A stretch of DNA of 23,682 nucleotides from Kiritimatiellia bacterium (lineage in GTDB: Bacteria > Verrucomicrobiota > Kiritimatiellia > RFP12 > UBA3636), in the NCBI GenBank assembly GCA_017450425.1, contig JAFSUV010000214.1:1-23682 (forward strand), given 5' to 3'. Position 1 is the stretch's first letter, and every line of letters begins with the position of its first letter. The notes below the pieces were generated by a model. It saw nothing but the letters and a program-made list of their open reading frames with translations. It was not told the DNA's origin and ran no database searches. Position numbers and translations under genes: made by a program. This document shows positions 6,766 to 14,873 of the stretch, piece after piece.

Positions 6766-7023
6766 ATGTCCCGCATCTGTTCCATCTGCGGCAAGGCGCC
6801 GCAAACCGGCAACCACATCGTCCGCCACGGTCTCGCAAAGGTCAAGGGCGGCATCGGCTTGCACACGACGGCCGTGACGCCGCGCCGGTTCCTTCCCAAC
6901 CTCCATCGCGTCCACGCTCTCGTGGACGGCGCTCCGAAGACGATCTACGCCTGCGCCGCCTGCATCAAGTCCGGTCGCGTCGTCAAGGCTCCTGCCCGCA
7001 AACCCGCTCCGGCGGCGAACTGA
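6766..7023 (+). CDS. rpmB: Large ribosomal subunit protein bL28
   Basis: 85-residue ribosomal protein of the 50S subunit. The N-terminus SRICSICGKAPQTGN and the following HGLAKVKGGIGLHTT region are typical of bL28, whose usual length is 60-100. It retains CSIC near the start and CAAC near residue 65, so it is the zinc-binding (C+) form. A longer open frame begins upstream at 6637, but the ATG at 6766 has a strong AGGAG 10 bases before it and a well-matched promoter. The next gene starts 12 bases after the stop, indicating co-transcription. The C-terminal tail is rich in Ala, Pro and Lys. Confidence 0.95.
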   Translation: MSRICSICGKAPQTGNHIVRHGLAKVKGGIGLHTTAVTPRRFLPNLHRVHALVDGAPKTIYACAACIKSGRVVKAPARKPAPAAN

Positions 7024-7035
7024 AAGGTTGACGAC

Positions 7036-7581
7036 ATGTCCGAAGCCTCCCCAATTCCTCCTTCCCCGAAAGAAGATCCAGGAGCCCCTGCGGGGGGCTT
7101 CGTGCAAAGCGAAGAAATCGACACCGAAGACATTCCGGAAACGGACATCGTCTTCGAGTGTCCGCATTGTTCCAAGTCCCTTTCGATCGACCAGCGCGGT
7201 GCCGGCCTCGTGATCCGCTGCACGCAGTGCGGCGAGCCCGTCACGGTGCCGATCCCGGAAGGGATGGAAATAGAGGATTTCGACGCCACGCCGGAGCAGC
7301 TCTCGGCGCAGCTTCTCCAGACACGGCAGGCGCTCGCGAAGGCGCTGAAGCAGTCGGACGAGCTTGCGTCGCAACTTGCGGCCGCCATAGCGGAGCGGGA
7401 CATCCTGCGCAAGGCCGCAAAGCGCCGCGAACAGGTCGCGGCGCCGTTCCGCGCCTCGATGGCCAAGGCTGTGCGCGAGAGCGAACTCGCGCTGGCGACG
7501 CTGCGCGAAGTGGCGGCGTCGGCGGCCGAGATGTTCGCGCCGCCTTCGAGCGAAAAGAAGGGCGACGCGCCGGCGCCGTAG
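7036..7581 (+). CDS. Zinc-ribbon and coiled-coil protein, function unknown
   Basis: 181 residues, not assignable to a characterised family. Residues 1-38 are an acidic/proline-rich, probably disordered lead. A zinc ribbon follows with Cys42-x2-Cys45 and Cys62-x2-Cys65 (16 residues between pairs). Residues of about 85-160 are rich in Ala, Glu, Gln, Leu, Lys and Arg with helix/coiled-coil character (SAQLLQTRQALAKAL, AAAIAERDILRKAAKRR). The tail is Pro/Ala/Lys-rich. No signal peptide or membrane segment. AAAGG lies 8 bases before the ATG, and the gene follows rpmB after 12 bases, so it is probably expressed with the ribosomal protein. A nucleic-acid or protein-binding role is possible but unproven. 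Confidence 0.75.
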   Translation: MSEASPIPPSPKEDPGAPAGGFVQSEEIDTEDIPETDIVFECPHCSKSLSIDQRGAGLVIRCTQCGEPVTVPIPEGMEIEDFDATPEQLSAQLLQTRQALAKALKQSDELASQLAAAIAERDILRKAAKRREQVAAPFRASMAKAVRESELALATLREVAASAAEMFAPPSSEKKGDAPAP

Positions 7582-7608
7582 CGCCGGGTCGCGGGTTTGC
7601 CGCTCGCC

Positions 7609-7779
7609 ATGGCATCGCTGCGGCGGATCGGGGGCGAAGCCCGGAAATCGGCCGCAGGGTTGCGCGCGTTTCTGCGCTCCGCGTTCATGCCGACGCAACG
7701 CGAATGCAACGCCCTCGCCGCGTTTTTCGTTCTCGTCGCGGCCGCAGTCGGTGCCGCGCGGTTTGTTTTCGGGAAATGA
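7609..7779 (+). CDS. Small single-pass membrane protein, hypothetical
   Basis: 56 residues from the ATG at 7609 (a TTG four codons earlier is possible). The first 30 residues are basic (RRIGGEARKSAAGLRAFLRS); residues of about 35-55 form one hydrophobic segment, NALAAFFVLVAAAVGAARFVF. The TQRECNALAAFF pattern recalls the membrane anchor before helix-hairpin-helix domains in ComEA-like proteins, but no such domain follows. It lies 27 bases after the zinc-ribbon gene and 48 before the epimerase, filling an otherwise empty gap on the same strand. No good ribosome binding site is visible, so this remains tentative. Confidence 0.42.
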   Translation: MASLRRIGGEARKSAAGLRAFLRSAFMPTQRECNALAAFFVLVAAAVGAARFVFGK

Positions 7780-7827
7780 CCCGCTGGAACTTGGGACTCA
7801 CACGACAACGAGCGAAAGGATCTGGAA

Positions 7828-8868
7828 ATGAAAGTTTTCGTGACCGGCGGAGCCGGCTTTCTCGGCATCAACCTCCTCAGGGCCCTGCGCGCGCACGGGG
7901 TGGATGGCGCGGCGTCGTACGACATAGCGCAGTTTGAATATCCGGACGCCGCGGATTTCACGGTGTTCCGCAACGACGTGCGCGACTACGCGGCGCTGCG
8001 GGACGCGATGAAGGGCTACGACACCGTGGTGCACTGCGCCGCCGCCCTGCCGCTGTATTCGGAGGAGGAGATCCGGAGCACCGACGTTGACGGCACGCGC
8101 AACGTTTTCGAGGCTTGCCTCGAAAACGGCGTCGCGCGCTGCATCTACATCTCCTCCACGGCGGTTTACGGCATCCCGGACCACCACCCGCTGTTCGAGA
8201 CGGACAGAATGGACGGCGTCGGCCCCTACGGCAAGTGCAAGGTCGAGGTCGAGACGGCGCTCGTGCCGGAGTTCCGCAATCGCGGGCTGTGCATCCCCGT
8301 GATAAGGCCGCAGTCCGTCATCGGACCGGAGCGGCTGGGCGTGTTCGCGCTGTTCTACGACTGGGCGCGGCGCGGCCACCACTTCCCGATGATCGGCGAC
8401 GGCTCGAACCGCTACCAGCTGCTGGACGTCGCGGACTTGTGCGACGCGATAATCGCGTGCGCCACCCTGCCGCGCGAAACGGTGGACGACGTGTTCAACA
8501 TCGGCGCGACGCGCTATGCGACGATGCGCGAAGATTGGCAGGCGGTGCTCGACCGGGCCGGATTCGGCAAGCGCATAATCGGGCTTCCGGCCAAGCCGGC
8601 GATTTTCACGCTGCGCGTACTTGAAAAACTGCACCTTTCGCCCCTGTACATGTGGGTTTACGAAACCGCGTGCACCGATTCCTTCGTGTCCGTCGATAAG
8701 GCGGCCGCCAAACTCGGATTCTCCCCGAAGTTCTCCAACGCCGAAGCGCTCGTCCGCAACTACGAATGGTACATCGGGCACCTGAAGGAATTCGAGGGCA
8801 AGAGCGGGGTGTCGCACAGAGTCCCGTGGAAGCAGGGCGCTCTCGCGCTGGCCCGGTCGTTTTTCTGA
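7828..8868 (+). CDS. NAD-dependent epimerase/dehydratase family protein
   Basis: 346-residue extended short-chain dehydrogenase/reductase. TGGAGFLG near residue 6 is the NAD(P)-binding glycine motif. Asp-Val in NDVRDYAAL, HCAAALP and the Ser of YISSTAVYG follow in the expected order. Catalytic Tyr134 and Lys138 form YxxxK (YGKCK). RPQSVIGP and the C-terminal segment with KLGFSPKF fit sugar-nucleotide epimerases or 3-beta-HSD-like reductases. No membrane segment. AAAGGATCTGGAA precedes the ATG. It is followed at 27 bases by the LptF/G permease, so a role in cell-envelope sugar metabolism is plausible, but the substrate is unknown. Confidence 0.87.
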   Translation: MKVFVTGGAGFLGINLLRALRAHGVDGAASYDIAQFEYPDAADFTVFRNDVRDYAALRDAMKGYDTVVHCAAALPLYSEEEIRSTDVDGTRNVFEACLENGVARCIYISSTAVYGIPDHHPLFETDRMDGVGPYGKCKVEVETALVPEFRNRGLCIPVIRPQSVIGPERLGVFALFYDWARRGHHFPMIGDGSNRYQLLDVADLCDAIIACATLPRETVDDVFNIGATRYATMREDWQAVLDRAGFGKRIIGLPAKPAIFTLRVLEKLHLSPLYMWVYETACTDSFVSVDKAAAKLGFSPKFSNAEALVRNYEWYIGHLKEFEGKSGVSHRVPWKQGALALARSFF

Positions 8869-8895
8869 GCCGCTTCGCGCGGCAGGGAGAACTGG

Positions 8896-10029
8896 ATGAA
8901 AACGCTGCACCGGTACATCCTTTCCAACTTCCTCGTCACGTTCGCCGCGGCCGTGGCGGTGCTGTCGTTCGTGATGACGGTCGGGCTGCTTTTCGGCTCG
9001 ATGAAGTACATCGCGCGCGGAATGTCGCCGGCGCTTGTGGCCGAGTTTCTCCTGCGCAACCTTCCGGGGACGCTCTCGTACTCGGTGCCGGTGGCGTCGC
9101 TCGTGGCGTCGCTGCTCGTCTTTTCGCGCCTGTCGTCGGACAGCGAAATCTCCGCCATGCGGGCATGCGGCGTTCCGCTCGTGAAGATCATGCGCACTCC
9201 GGTGCTGCTCTCGCTGTTCCTCTCGGCGGTGTGCGTCTGGATAAACGGCAACGTTTCGCCGGAGGCGGCGATGTTGCGGTCGGAGCGCCGGCACAAGTTC
9301 AAGTTCACGGACATAACCGCCCTCCTGGAGCCGGGGTCGTGGACAAGCGCGGGAAAATACGAAATCTACGTCTCGCGCCGCAACGCCGGGACGCTCCTCG
9401 ACCTGCGGGTGAACGAAACGCTGGAGAGCGGCGCCCTCAGGGAAATACGGGCGTCTTCGGCCATCGTGGCGACAAACGCCGCAGGGGTGGCCTCTCTCGA
9501 GATGGAGGACGTCACGATCGATCCGATCCGCGAAGACAGACCCGGCATCATGCGGGCGGCCACATGGTCGCTGCCGCTGTCGGCGATTTCCGGCACCGGC
9601 GCCGGGGCGGACGATCCTGCCGCTCGCGCCAGCGCCGGGCGCACGGAGCCGATCAAGCGGCGCACCAAGGACCAGCACACCTGGGAACTCGCGCGCGACG
9701 TGGCCGTGGCGCGCTTCCACCCGCCGGCGGACGAAGCCGGCGCGCGCGACATATCGCGCGCAAAGGCCGAAATAGCAGTCCGGGCGACGCTCGCCGCGGC
9801 GTGCACGTGTTTCGTCCTCGTGGGCATCCCGCTCGGGATACAGAGCCACCGGCGCGAGTCCTCCGCCGGGCTCGCGCTGTCGCTCGCGGTGGCCGGGGCG
9901 TTCTACTTCTTCTGCATCACCGGCGAGTCGCTCGCGAAAAATCCGGCTTTCCACGCGCATTGGATCGTCGTGGCGCCGGTCGTCGCGTGCCTCGCGCTTT
10001 CGGCGGTGCTTTCAAAGCGGCAAAACTGA
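8896..10029 (+). CDS. LptF/LptG family LPS export permease (YjgP/YjgQ)
   Basis: 377-residue inner-membrane subunit of the LPS transporter (LptB2FG), which drives LPS toward the outer membrane. Features: N-terminal MKTLHRYILSNFLVTF lead and first membrane helix, two more helices by residue 120, and the cytoplasmic coupling segment SRLSSDSEISAMRACGVP that contacts LptB. A periplasmic region of about 180 residues follows (beta-jellyroll in relatives), then three C-terminal helices with VGIPLGIQSHRRESSAGLALSLAVA. Whether it is LptF or LptG cannot be decided, and no partner or lptB is in the window. AGGGAG precedes the ATG. It is followed after 13 bases by the VanZ-like gene. Confidence 0.88.
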   Translation: MKTLHRYILSNFLVTFAAAVAVLSFVMTVGLLFGSMKYIARGMSPALVAEFLLRNLPGTLSYSVPVASLVASLLVFSRLSSDSEISAMRACGVPLVKIMRTPVLLSLFLSAVCVWINGNVSPEAAMLRSERRHKFKFTDITALLEPGSWTSAGKYEIYVSRRNAGTLLDLRVNETLESGALREIRASSAIVATNAAGVASLEMEDVTIDPIREDRPGIMRAATWSLPLSAISGTGAGADDPAARASAGRTEPIKRRTKDQHTWELARDVAVARFHPPADEAGARDISRAKAEIAVRATLAAACTCFVLVGIPLGIQSHRRESSAGLALSLAVAGAFYFFCITGESLAKNPAFHAHWIVVAPVVACLALSAVLSKRQN

Positions 10030-10042
10030 CCGGGAGGCGACC

Positions 10043-10450
10043 ATGGACGAACCGAACCGCCGCGAGGCCCGGATCAGCTGCGCCAGAGTCGCATTCAGGG
10101 TGCTGTTTTTTCTGGCGCTGGCCGCTGTGCTCTTCCTCTCGCTGATGCCGGGCGAAAACGTACATGCGACGTTTTCGAAGGAAATCCAGTCGAAGGATCA
10201 CGACTTCCACCTTCTTTCCTACCTCGCGCTCGGCGCCCTGTTTCTCGAGGCGTTTGTCCGCCGCGCAAAAGTGCGCATCGCGCTGCGAGTCGCGGTGTTC
10301 GCCGCGTTTGCGGCGCTCGGCGGACTGCTGGAAATCGCGCAATCGACGCCGCTCGTGAACCGCTCGGCCTCGTGGGACGACGCGGCGCACAACGCGGCCG
10401 GCGCCGCGATCGGGGCGTTCCTCACGCCCGCGTTCCTGCTCCTGCCGTAG
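10043..10450 (+). CDS. VanZ-like membrane protein
   Basis: 135 residues with four likely membrane segments (about 18-36, 53-72, 76-95, 112-132). Two conserved VanZ-family blocks are present: KDHDFHLLSYLALGALF, and GLLEIAQ followed by NRSASWDDAAHNAAGAAIG. The founding VanZ confers low-level teicoplanin resistance, but most chromosomal relatives have no known role and resistance should not be assumed. GGGAGG six bases before the ATG is a strong ribosome binding site. The last 29 bases overlap the 3' end of the convergent RodA/FtsW gene, and no terminator is visible between them. Confidence 0.83.
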   Translation: MDEPNRREARISCARVAFRVLFFLALAAVLFLSLMPGENVHATFSKEIQSKDHDFHLLSYLALGALFLEAFVRRAKVRIALRVAVFAAFAALGGLLEIAQSTPLVNRSASWDDAAHNAAGAAIGAFLTPAFLLLP

Positions 10451-11714
10451 CGTAGCGCCGCGCTTCGAGGGGCGGGTCTTCGTCCGATACGGCGAGCAGG
10501 AGGCCGACCATGAGAAGCGTCGTCGCGAGCGACGATCCGCCGTGCGAAAGGAACGGCAGCGGAATCCCGGTGAGCGGAATCGCCTTGGAGCACCCTCCGA
10601 TGTTGAGCAGCGTCTGCAAACCGAGCGACGCGGAGAGGCCGACCGCGACGCACGAAGCGTAGGCGTTGCGGGCGCGCGCGGCGATCCGCATGCCGGAAAA
10701 CACCACGACCGCGTATAGCGCGGCTATGGCGATGCAGCCGGCGAGACCCAGCTCTTCGCCGATTATCACGTAGGCGAAATCGGACTCCACGATCGGAACC
10801 GCGCGCGGAGACCCGGCGCCGAAACCGGTTCCCCAGATTCCGCCCGAATACAGGGCGACAAGCGCTTGAAGGGGCTGCCAGCCGTTTTTCATGGCCACGG
10901 AAAACGGATCCTGCCAGGCGGCCAGCCTTGCGCGGCCGCGCGCCGTGAGCGGTATGGCGAAGCGCGCGGCGGCGACAAGGGCGGCGAGGCCGCCCGTCAT
11001 GTAGAGCGAGCGGCCCGTCGTGGCGGCCAGCATTACGAGCAGGACGGCGTTGGAGAGCGCAAACATCCCAAGGTCGCCCTGCGCCACCAGCAGCAGCACC
11101 GGAGGCGCCCAGAAGAGCGCCACCGTGACGATGATGTTGAGCGGCGGCAGCGGGATGCCGAGAAAACCGCGCCTCAGGAGCTTGCGGTGCCCGGAAAGGA
11201 GCGCGGCGACGAACAGCACGAGCAGGGGCTTGACGATCTCGACCGGGTTCATCCCGCCCGGCAGGTATATCGCGCCGCGGAACGCCCGGCCGGCCACGAT
11301 GACGCCGGCGACCACCGCCACCGCAAGTCCGAGAAAAACCGCCCAGAAGCGCTCCAGCACGCCGAGCCGCCCGCGCCGGAACGCCAGATGCGCGGCAAGC
11401 ATGGCAACGACGCCGAGCGGCAGCGCGGCCTGCGACGGCGACTGCAGCTCGACCGTCCTGAAGGTGCCGATGCGGTATTGCACGGCGATGCCGACGCCGA
11501 GCAGCGCCATCGCGGCGCAAGGCAGGGCGGGCGAGCCGGAATAGCGCGAAAAAGCCAGCTCGGCCCACACGACCAGAAGGACGACCGTGAAAAGCGCGGC
11601 CGGCGCGAGTTCCGGCCAGCCGAGCGCCGGAGCGTTGGCGAGCCGCACTGCGATGACCGACAGGTGCAGCGGAAGAAAAACCGCGAGCGGCAGCAACACG
11701 ACAAACGCGAACAC
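10422..11714 (-). CDS. rodA: SEDS peptidoglycan glycosyltransferase RodA/FtsW
   Basis: 430-residue polytopic membrane protein that polymerises lipid II glycan strands with a class B PBP. Family signatures: GTGFGAGSPRAVPIVESDFAYVIIGEELGLAG (given as a span; key residues Ser-Asp and Gly-Glu-Glu-Leu) and IPLPFLSHGGSS near the C-terminus. The upstream frame is open, but the GTG at 11714 is chosen because it follows GGGGGAGGGG by 6 bases, starts 2 bases after the PBP stop, and immediately enters the first membrane helix. Pairing with a class B PBP points to RodA (elongation), but FtsW-type SEDS proteins look alike, and no other division genes are here to decide. SHGGSS replaces the more usual SYGGSS. 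Confidence 0.87.
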   Translation of the reverse strand: MFAFVVLLPLAVFLPLHLSVIAVRLANAPALGWPELAPAALFTVVLLVVWAELAFSRYSGSPALPCAAMALLGVGIAVQYRIGTFRTVELQSPSQAALPLGVVAMLAAHLAFRRGRLGVLERFWAVFLGLAVAVVAGVIVAGRAFRGAIYLPGGMNPVEIVKPLLVLFVAALLSGHRKLLRRGFLGIPLPPLNIIVTVALFWAPPVLLLVAQGDLGMFALSNAVLLVMLAATTGRSLYMTGGLAALVAAARFAIPLTARGRARLAAWQDPFSVAMKNGWQPLQALVALYSGGIWGTGFGAGSPRAVPIVESDFAYVIIGEELGLAGCIAIAALYAVVVFSGMRIAARARNAYASCVAVGLSASLGLQTLLNIGGCSKAIPLTGIPLPFLSHGGSSLATTLLMVGLLLAVSDEDPPLEARRYATAGAGTRA

Positions 11715-11716
11715 CG

Positions 11717-13309
11717 CTACCCCTCCCCCGCGCCGGCCTGCGCGCCCGCGCCGAAATACTCTTCGAGGACGGCCCGCGCCACCGGGAGCGCGGCGGCGGA
11801 GCCGAACCCCGCGTTTTCCACGACGACGGCCACGGCGATCTGCGCTTCGCCGCCCTCGCGGCCCGCGAAGCAGACGAACCACGCATGGTCGTCGCCGTGC
11901 GGATTCTGCGCCGTGCCGGTCTTGGCGCCGATGTCAAGCCCGGAAATCTCGATCTTGCGGGCGGTGCCGCTTTGCACCACGGCGCGCATCGCGGCGGCGA
12001 CCCGCCTCGCGGCCCGCTGCGAAAACGGCCGCGAGAGCTCCCGCACGGGCATTTCCGGCGAAAGGCGCGGCGCCATGGCCACGCCGCCGTTTGCGATCGA
12101 CGAAACCAGCAGCGCCAGATGGAGCGGGGTGAGTTGCAGCCGCCCCTGGCCGATCGAGAGCTGCGAGAGTTCGCGCCTTTCCGCCCTTCCGAGCTTCGGC
12201 ACGGTGCCGGCGACCGAGCTTACGCGGCGCTCGCCGTTCGACCACACCACGATGCCGTCGTTGCAGGCAAGACGCTCCGAGAGCGCGTTGAACGCCTCCG
12301 TGCCGCACATCACGCCGCCCTGCGCGAAATACACGTTGGAAGACTTCGCGAGCGCGACATCGAGCCCGATCCTGCCGAACCCCGGCCACGCAAGCCCGCG
12401 CTTCTGCCAGGAGTAGAACTCGTGGTCGCGTATCGGGCGCGCCTTCGGAGAAACGCGGAAGCCGTCCGCCGGGCAGTCCAGCTGCAGCGGCACGTTGCAA
12501 TCGACCATGAGGCCCGCTATCGCGGTCTTGAAGGTGGACCCGCTCGGATAGAGGCCGCGCAAGGCGCGGTTGAACAGCGGCAGCGAAGGGTCGGAATTGA
12601 GCCGCCGGTTGAACTCGTTTGGATCGAACGACGGCGACGACGCGAGGAGCAGCACGTCGCCGCTGCGCGGGTCGAGCGCGACCGCGGCGCCCCGTCTTCC
12701 GGCAAGGGCGGCTGCCGCGCGCAGTTGCAGCCTCGCGTCGATGCAGAGCGTGACGTTGGTGCCCACGTGGTGGCCGCGGGTCGCGGTCTCGATCGCCGCC
12801 GCGCGGAAGTCCTCGGCCGTCTTTAGCGCCCTGTAGCCGGACAGGATGTCGTCCGCCGCGCCCTCGATGCCGGTAAGGCCCTCCGCCGGGTGTCTGAAGC
12901 CGACGACATGCGCGGTCGCTTCGCCGCACGGGTAAACGCGCCGCCCGGACCCGTCGGAGTCGGTGAACGCCAGCCGCCGCCCCGCCCGGTCGAGTATTTC
13001 GCCGCGCACGAGTTTTTTCGCGGCGGCGTCCGGGCGCGGATCGTGGGCCTCCATGAAGCGTACGAACCTGCGATCCGTGTGGCCGAACACCTGCCAGCGG
13101 GTCTGCGCCGCGAGGATGGCGCAAAGCGCCGCGCAGAAAATCGCCGGAAACAGCAGAAGACGCGTCCTGTGGCCGATGCGGTACGGCGCGAAATGGAACA
13201 CCGCCCTGAAGACGAGCAGCGCCACCGCCGCGAGAAAAAACGCGCGCAGCACGGCAAGGACCTCCTGCACCCGCGGCGGCGCCAGCCAGTCGGACAGGGC
13301 TTCCGTCAA
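11717..13309 (-). CDS. mrdA: Class B penicillin-binding protein (PBP2-like transpeptidase)
   Basis: 530 residues. Two N-terminal hydrophobic segments (about 16-35 and 44-60) precede LVRGEILDRAGRRLAF, the usual start of the periplasmic part. The transpeptidase domain has Ser258-Thr-Phe-Lys261 (nucleophile SxxK), Ser323-Ser-Asn325 (SxN) and Lys463-Thr-Gly-Thr (KTG). SIGQGRLQLTPLHLA is also typical. It is shorter than E. coli PBP2 (633), mainly through a reduced region before the catalytic domain. The frame extends far upstream through rpe, so the start is inferred: TTG at 13309, which overlaps the rpe stop (TTGA) and has AAGGGG 8 bases before it. It is translationally linked to the SEDS gene, its probable partner. 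Confidence 0.88.
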   Translation of the reverse strand: MTEALSDWLAPPRVQEVLAVLRAFFLAAVALLVFRAVFHFAPYRIGHRTRLLLFPAIFCAALCAILAAQTRWQVFGHTDRRFVRFMEAHDPRPDAAAKKLVRGEILDRAGRRLAFTDSDGSGRRVYPCGEATAHVVGFRHPAEGLTGIEGAADDILSGYRALKTAEDFRAAAIETATRGHHVGTNVTLCIDARLQLRAAAALAGRRGAAVALDPRSGDVLLLASSPSFDPNEFNRRLNSDPSLPLFNRALRGLYPSGSTFKTAIAGLMVDCNVPLQLDCPADGFRVSPKARPIRDHEFYSWQKRGLAWPGFGRIGLDVALAKSSNVYFAQGGVMCGTEAFNALSERLACNDGIVVWSNGERRVSSVAGTVPKLGRAERRELSQLSIGQGRLQLTPLHLALLVSSIANGGVAMAPRLSPEMPVRELSRPFSQRAARRVAAAMRAVVQSGTARKIEISGLDIGAKTGTAQNPHGDDHAWFVCFAGREGGEAQIAVAVVVENAGFGSAAALPVARAVLEEYFGAGAQAGAGEG

Positions 13310-13971
13310 GGCTCGGTCCCCTTCGGCGCGCACGACTCCTTGAGGCGGCGCAGCGCCTCCTCGAACGACGGCGCGCCGAAGAGGTACGAGCCGGCCACGA
13401 AGGCGTTGGCCCCGGCGGCGGCGGCGATCGGAGCCGTTTCGTCCGTTATGCCGCCGTCCACCATGACCACGAGTTCCGGCGCGGCGGCGCGAATGGCGCC
13501 AAGGCCCTCCACGGCGCGCCCGATGAACTTCTGGCCGCCGAACCCGGGATACACCGTCATGCGCAGGATTTCGTCGCACTCCGCGAGCCTTTCGAGCGCG
13601 GACGAAACCGGAGTGTCGGGGTTGAGGACGAGTCCGGCCCTGCATCCGAGCGCGCGGATGCGCCGCAGCGTGGCGCCGACATCGCACCGCGACTCGGCGT
13701 GCACCAGTATCGTCGTCGCGCCGGCCTTGGCGAACGCCTCCACGTGCCGCGCCGGGTCTTCGAGCATGAGATGCACATTGCGCGGCAGCGCCGGCGCCAC
13801 CTTGCGGCAAAGCGCGACGGCCGCCGGGCCGTAGGAGATGTTCGGCACGAAGACGCCGTCCATCACGTCGATGTGCATCGCATCGACGCCGGCGGCCTCG
13901 GCGCGGCGTATCTCGAAGGCGAGATTTCCAAGGTCTGCCGCAAGGAGCGACGGAAGAAACATCTGTTTCAT
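13306..13971 (-). CDS. rpe: Ribulose-phosphate 3-epimerase
   Basis: 221 residues, the normal length, interconverting ribulose-5-phosphate and xylulose-5-phosphate in the pentose phosphate pathway. TIM-barrel motifs in order: PSLLAADLGNL, MHIDVMDGVFVPNISYG (metal His and catalytic Asp), HLMLEDP, LVLNPDTP, MTVYPGFGGQKF, VMVDGGIT (second catalytic Asp) and ANAFVAGSYLFG. The ATG at 13971 overlaps the hslO stop (ATGA) and begins MKQMFLPSLL; upstream sequence in the same frame is hslO read out of frame. Its stop overlaps the PBP start. Confidence 0.95.
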   Translation of the reverse strand: MKQMFLPSLLAADLGNLAFEIRRAEAAGVDAMHIDVMDGVFVPNISYGPAAVALCRKVAPALPRNVHLMLEDPARHVEAFAKAGATTILVHAESRCDVGATLRRIRALGCRAGLVLNPDTPVSSALERLAECDEILRMTVYPGFGGQKFIGRAVEGLGAIRAAAPELVVMVDGGITDETAPIAAAAGANAFVAGSYLFGAPSFEEALRRLKESCAPKGTEP

Positions 13972-14873
13972 TGGTTCGACTCGGCGGCCTCCTTCGCCGC
14001 GGCGACGATTTTTCCCAGCGGAATTTCCCAAACCCTTCCGCAAAGGTGGCATCTGAAGAGACGCGGCCTCCCGGCGCGGACGAAGCCGATGATCTCCTGC
14101 GGCGGCAACCCCGCCCACGCGGCGAGGATTTTCTCTTCCGAGCACGTGCAGCCGAAATCCACCGCCCGCGTTGGGCCGGAAAAGAGATCCGGCAAATCGA
14201 GTACGTCGCGCATGGCGTCGAGCGTCGGGTCGGAAGAGAGCTGCTCGGCGAGGGTGCCGTCGTCAACAAGGCCGCAGATGCGGCCGAAAACCTGCTCCGA
14301 GCCGCCCGGCACGCGCTGCACCGCAAGGGCCCGCACGCGCTCCGGCACTCCGATCCATGCGGACGCGCTGGTGCAAATCCTGGACGGGATCGCCGAGGAG
14401 AGAATTTCCGAAAAGAGCGTTTCGGGCGCGGCGCTGCGGTCGGGCTTCGTCTCCATGGTCATCTGGGACCGGATCGCGCCGTCTTCGCGCTTCATGCGCG
14501 TGGCCTTGACCCTCGCGCCGAACCCGAAAAAGTCGTCGGCGTCGCCCCCTGCGGGGTTCACGATGGTGTCCGGGCGCGTTTCGAACGGCGCGCCGCGCAG
14601 GTAGCCGCAGCCGTCGAACTCGATGGTGAAGCCGCCGAACCTGCCGCCGACATCGATGGATACGACGAGCGTCTCGTCGTCGTCGATGAAATCGACCTGC
14701 ATCAGCGCCGCGCACGCGAGAACCCGCCCGAACGCGGGCGCGGCGGCGGCGCTCACGCCATGCCCGGCCACGAGACGCCGGGCCACGCCCGTCACGTCCG
14801 AATAGACGAACCTGATGCCGTTGGCGGGGCTGAACGCCTCGACCACGGAATCGTTTGTGCGCGGCATCACCAT
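13968..14873 (-). CDS. hslO: Hsp33 redox-regulated chaperone
   Basis: 301-residue cytoplasmic holdase activated by oxidation and unfolding. The C-terminal zinc site is complete: Cys242-x-Cys244 (CTCS) and Cys275-x2-Cys278 (CHLC), with 30 residues between the pairs, within the family's normal spacing. The N-terminal domain contains the AFGRVLACAALM region typical of Hsp33. The ATG at 14873 overlaps the DciA gene by 7 bases; an alternative ATG two codons later forms TGATG with the DciA stop. The 3' end overlaps rpe by 4 bases. Its place between a replication gene and rpe is a matter of operon structure rather than of evident shared function. Confidence 0.93.
   Translation of the reverse strand: MVMPRTNDSVVEAFSPANGIRFVYSDVTGVARRLVAGHGVSAAAAPAFGRVLACAALMQVDFIDDDETLVVSIDVGGRFGGFTIEFDGCGYLRGAPFETRPDTIVNPAGGDADDFFGFGARVKATRMKREDGAIRSQMTMETKPDRSAAPETLFSEILSSAIPSRICTSASAWIGVPERVRALAVQRVPGGSEQVFGRICGLVDDGTLAEQLSSDPTLDAMRDVLDLPDLFSGPTRAVDFGCTCSEEKILAAWAGLPPQEIIGFVRAGRPRLFRCHLCGRVWEIPLGKIVAAAKEAAESNQ

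Noticed and set aside
7798..9960. A 720-codon antisense frame across the epimerase and LptF/G genes
   Set aside because: It spans two well-supported genes on the other strand, is dominated by Arg, His and Val, and shows no family motif.
10043..10450. Glycopeptide resistance gene (VanZ)
   Set aside because: VanZ-like proteins are widespread without a resistance role, and no vanHAX or vanRS genes are nearby.
13310..14326. Upstream extension of the PBP frame
   Set aside because: It runs out of frame through rpe and hslO and is Arg-rich without structure. The TTG at 13309 with AAGGGG fits better.
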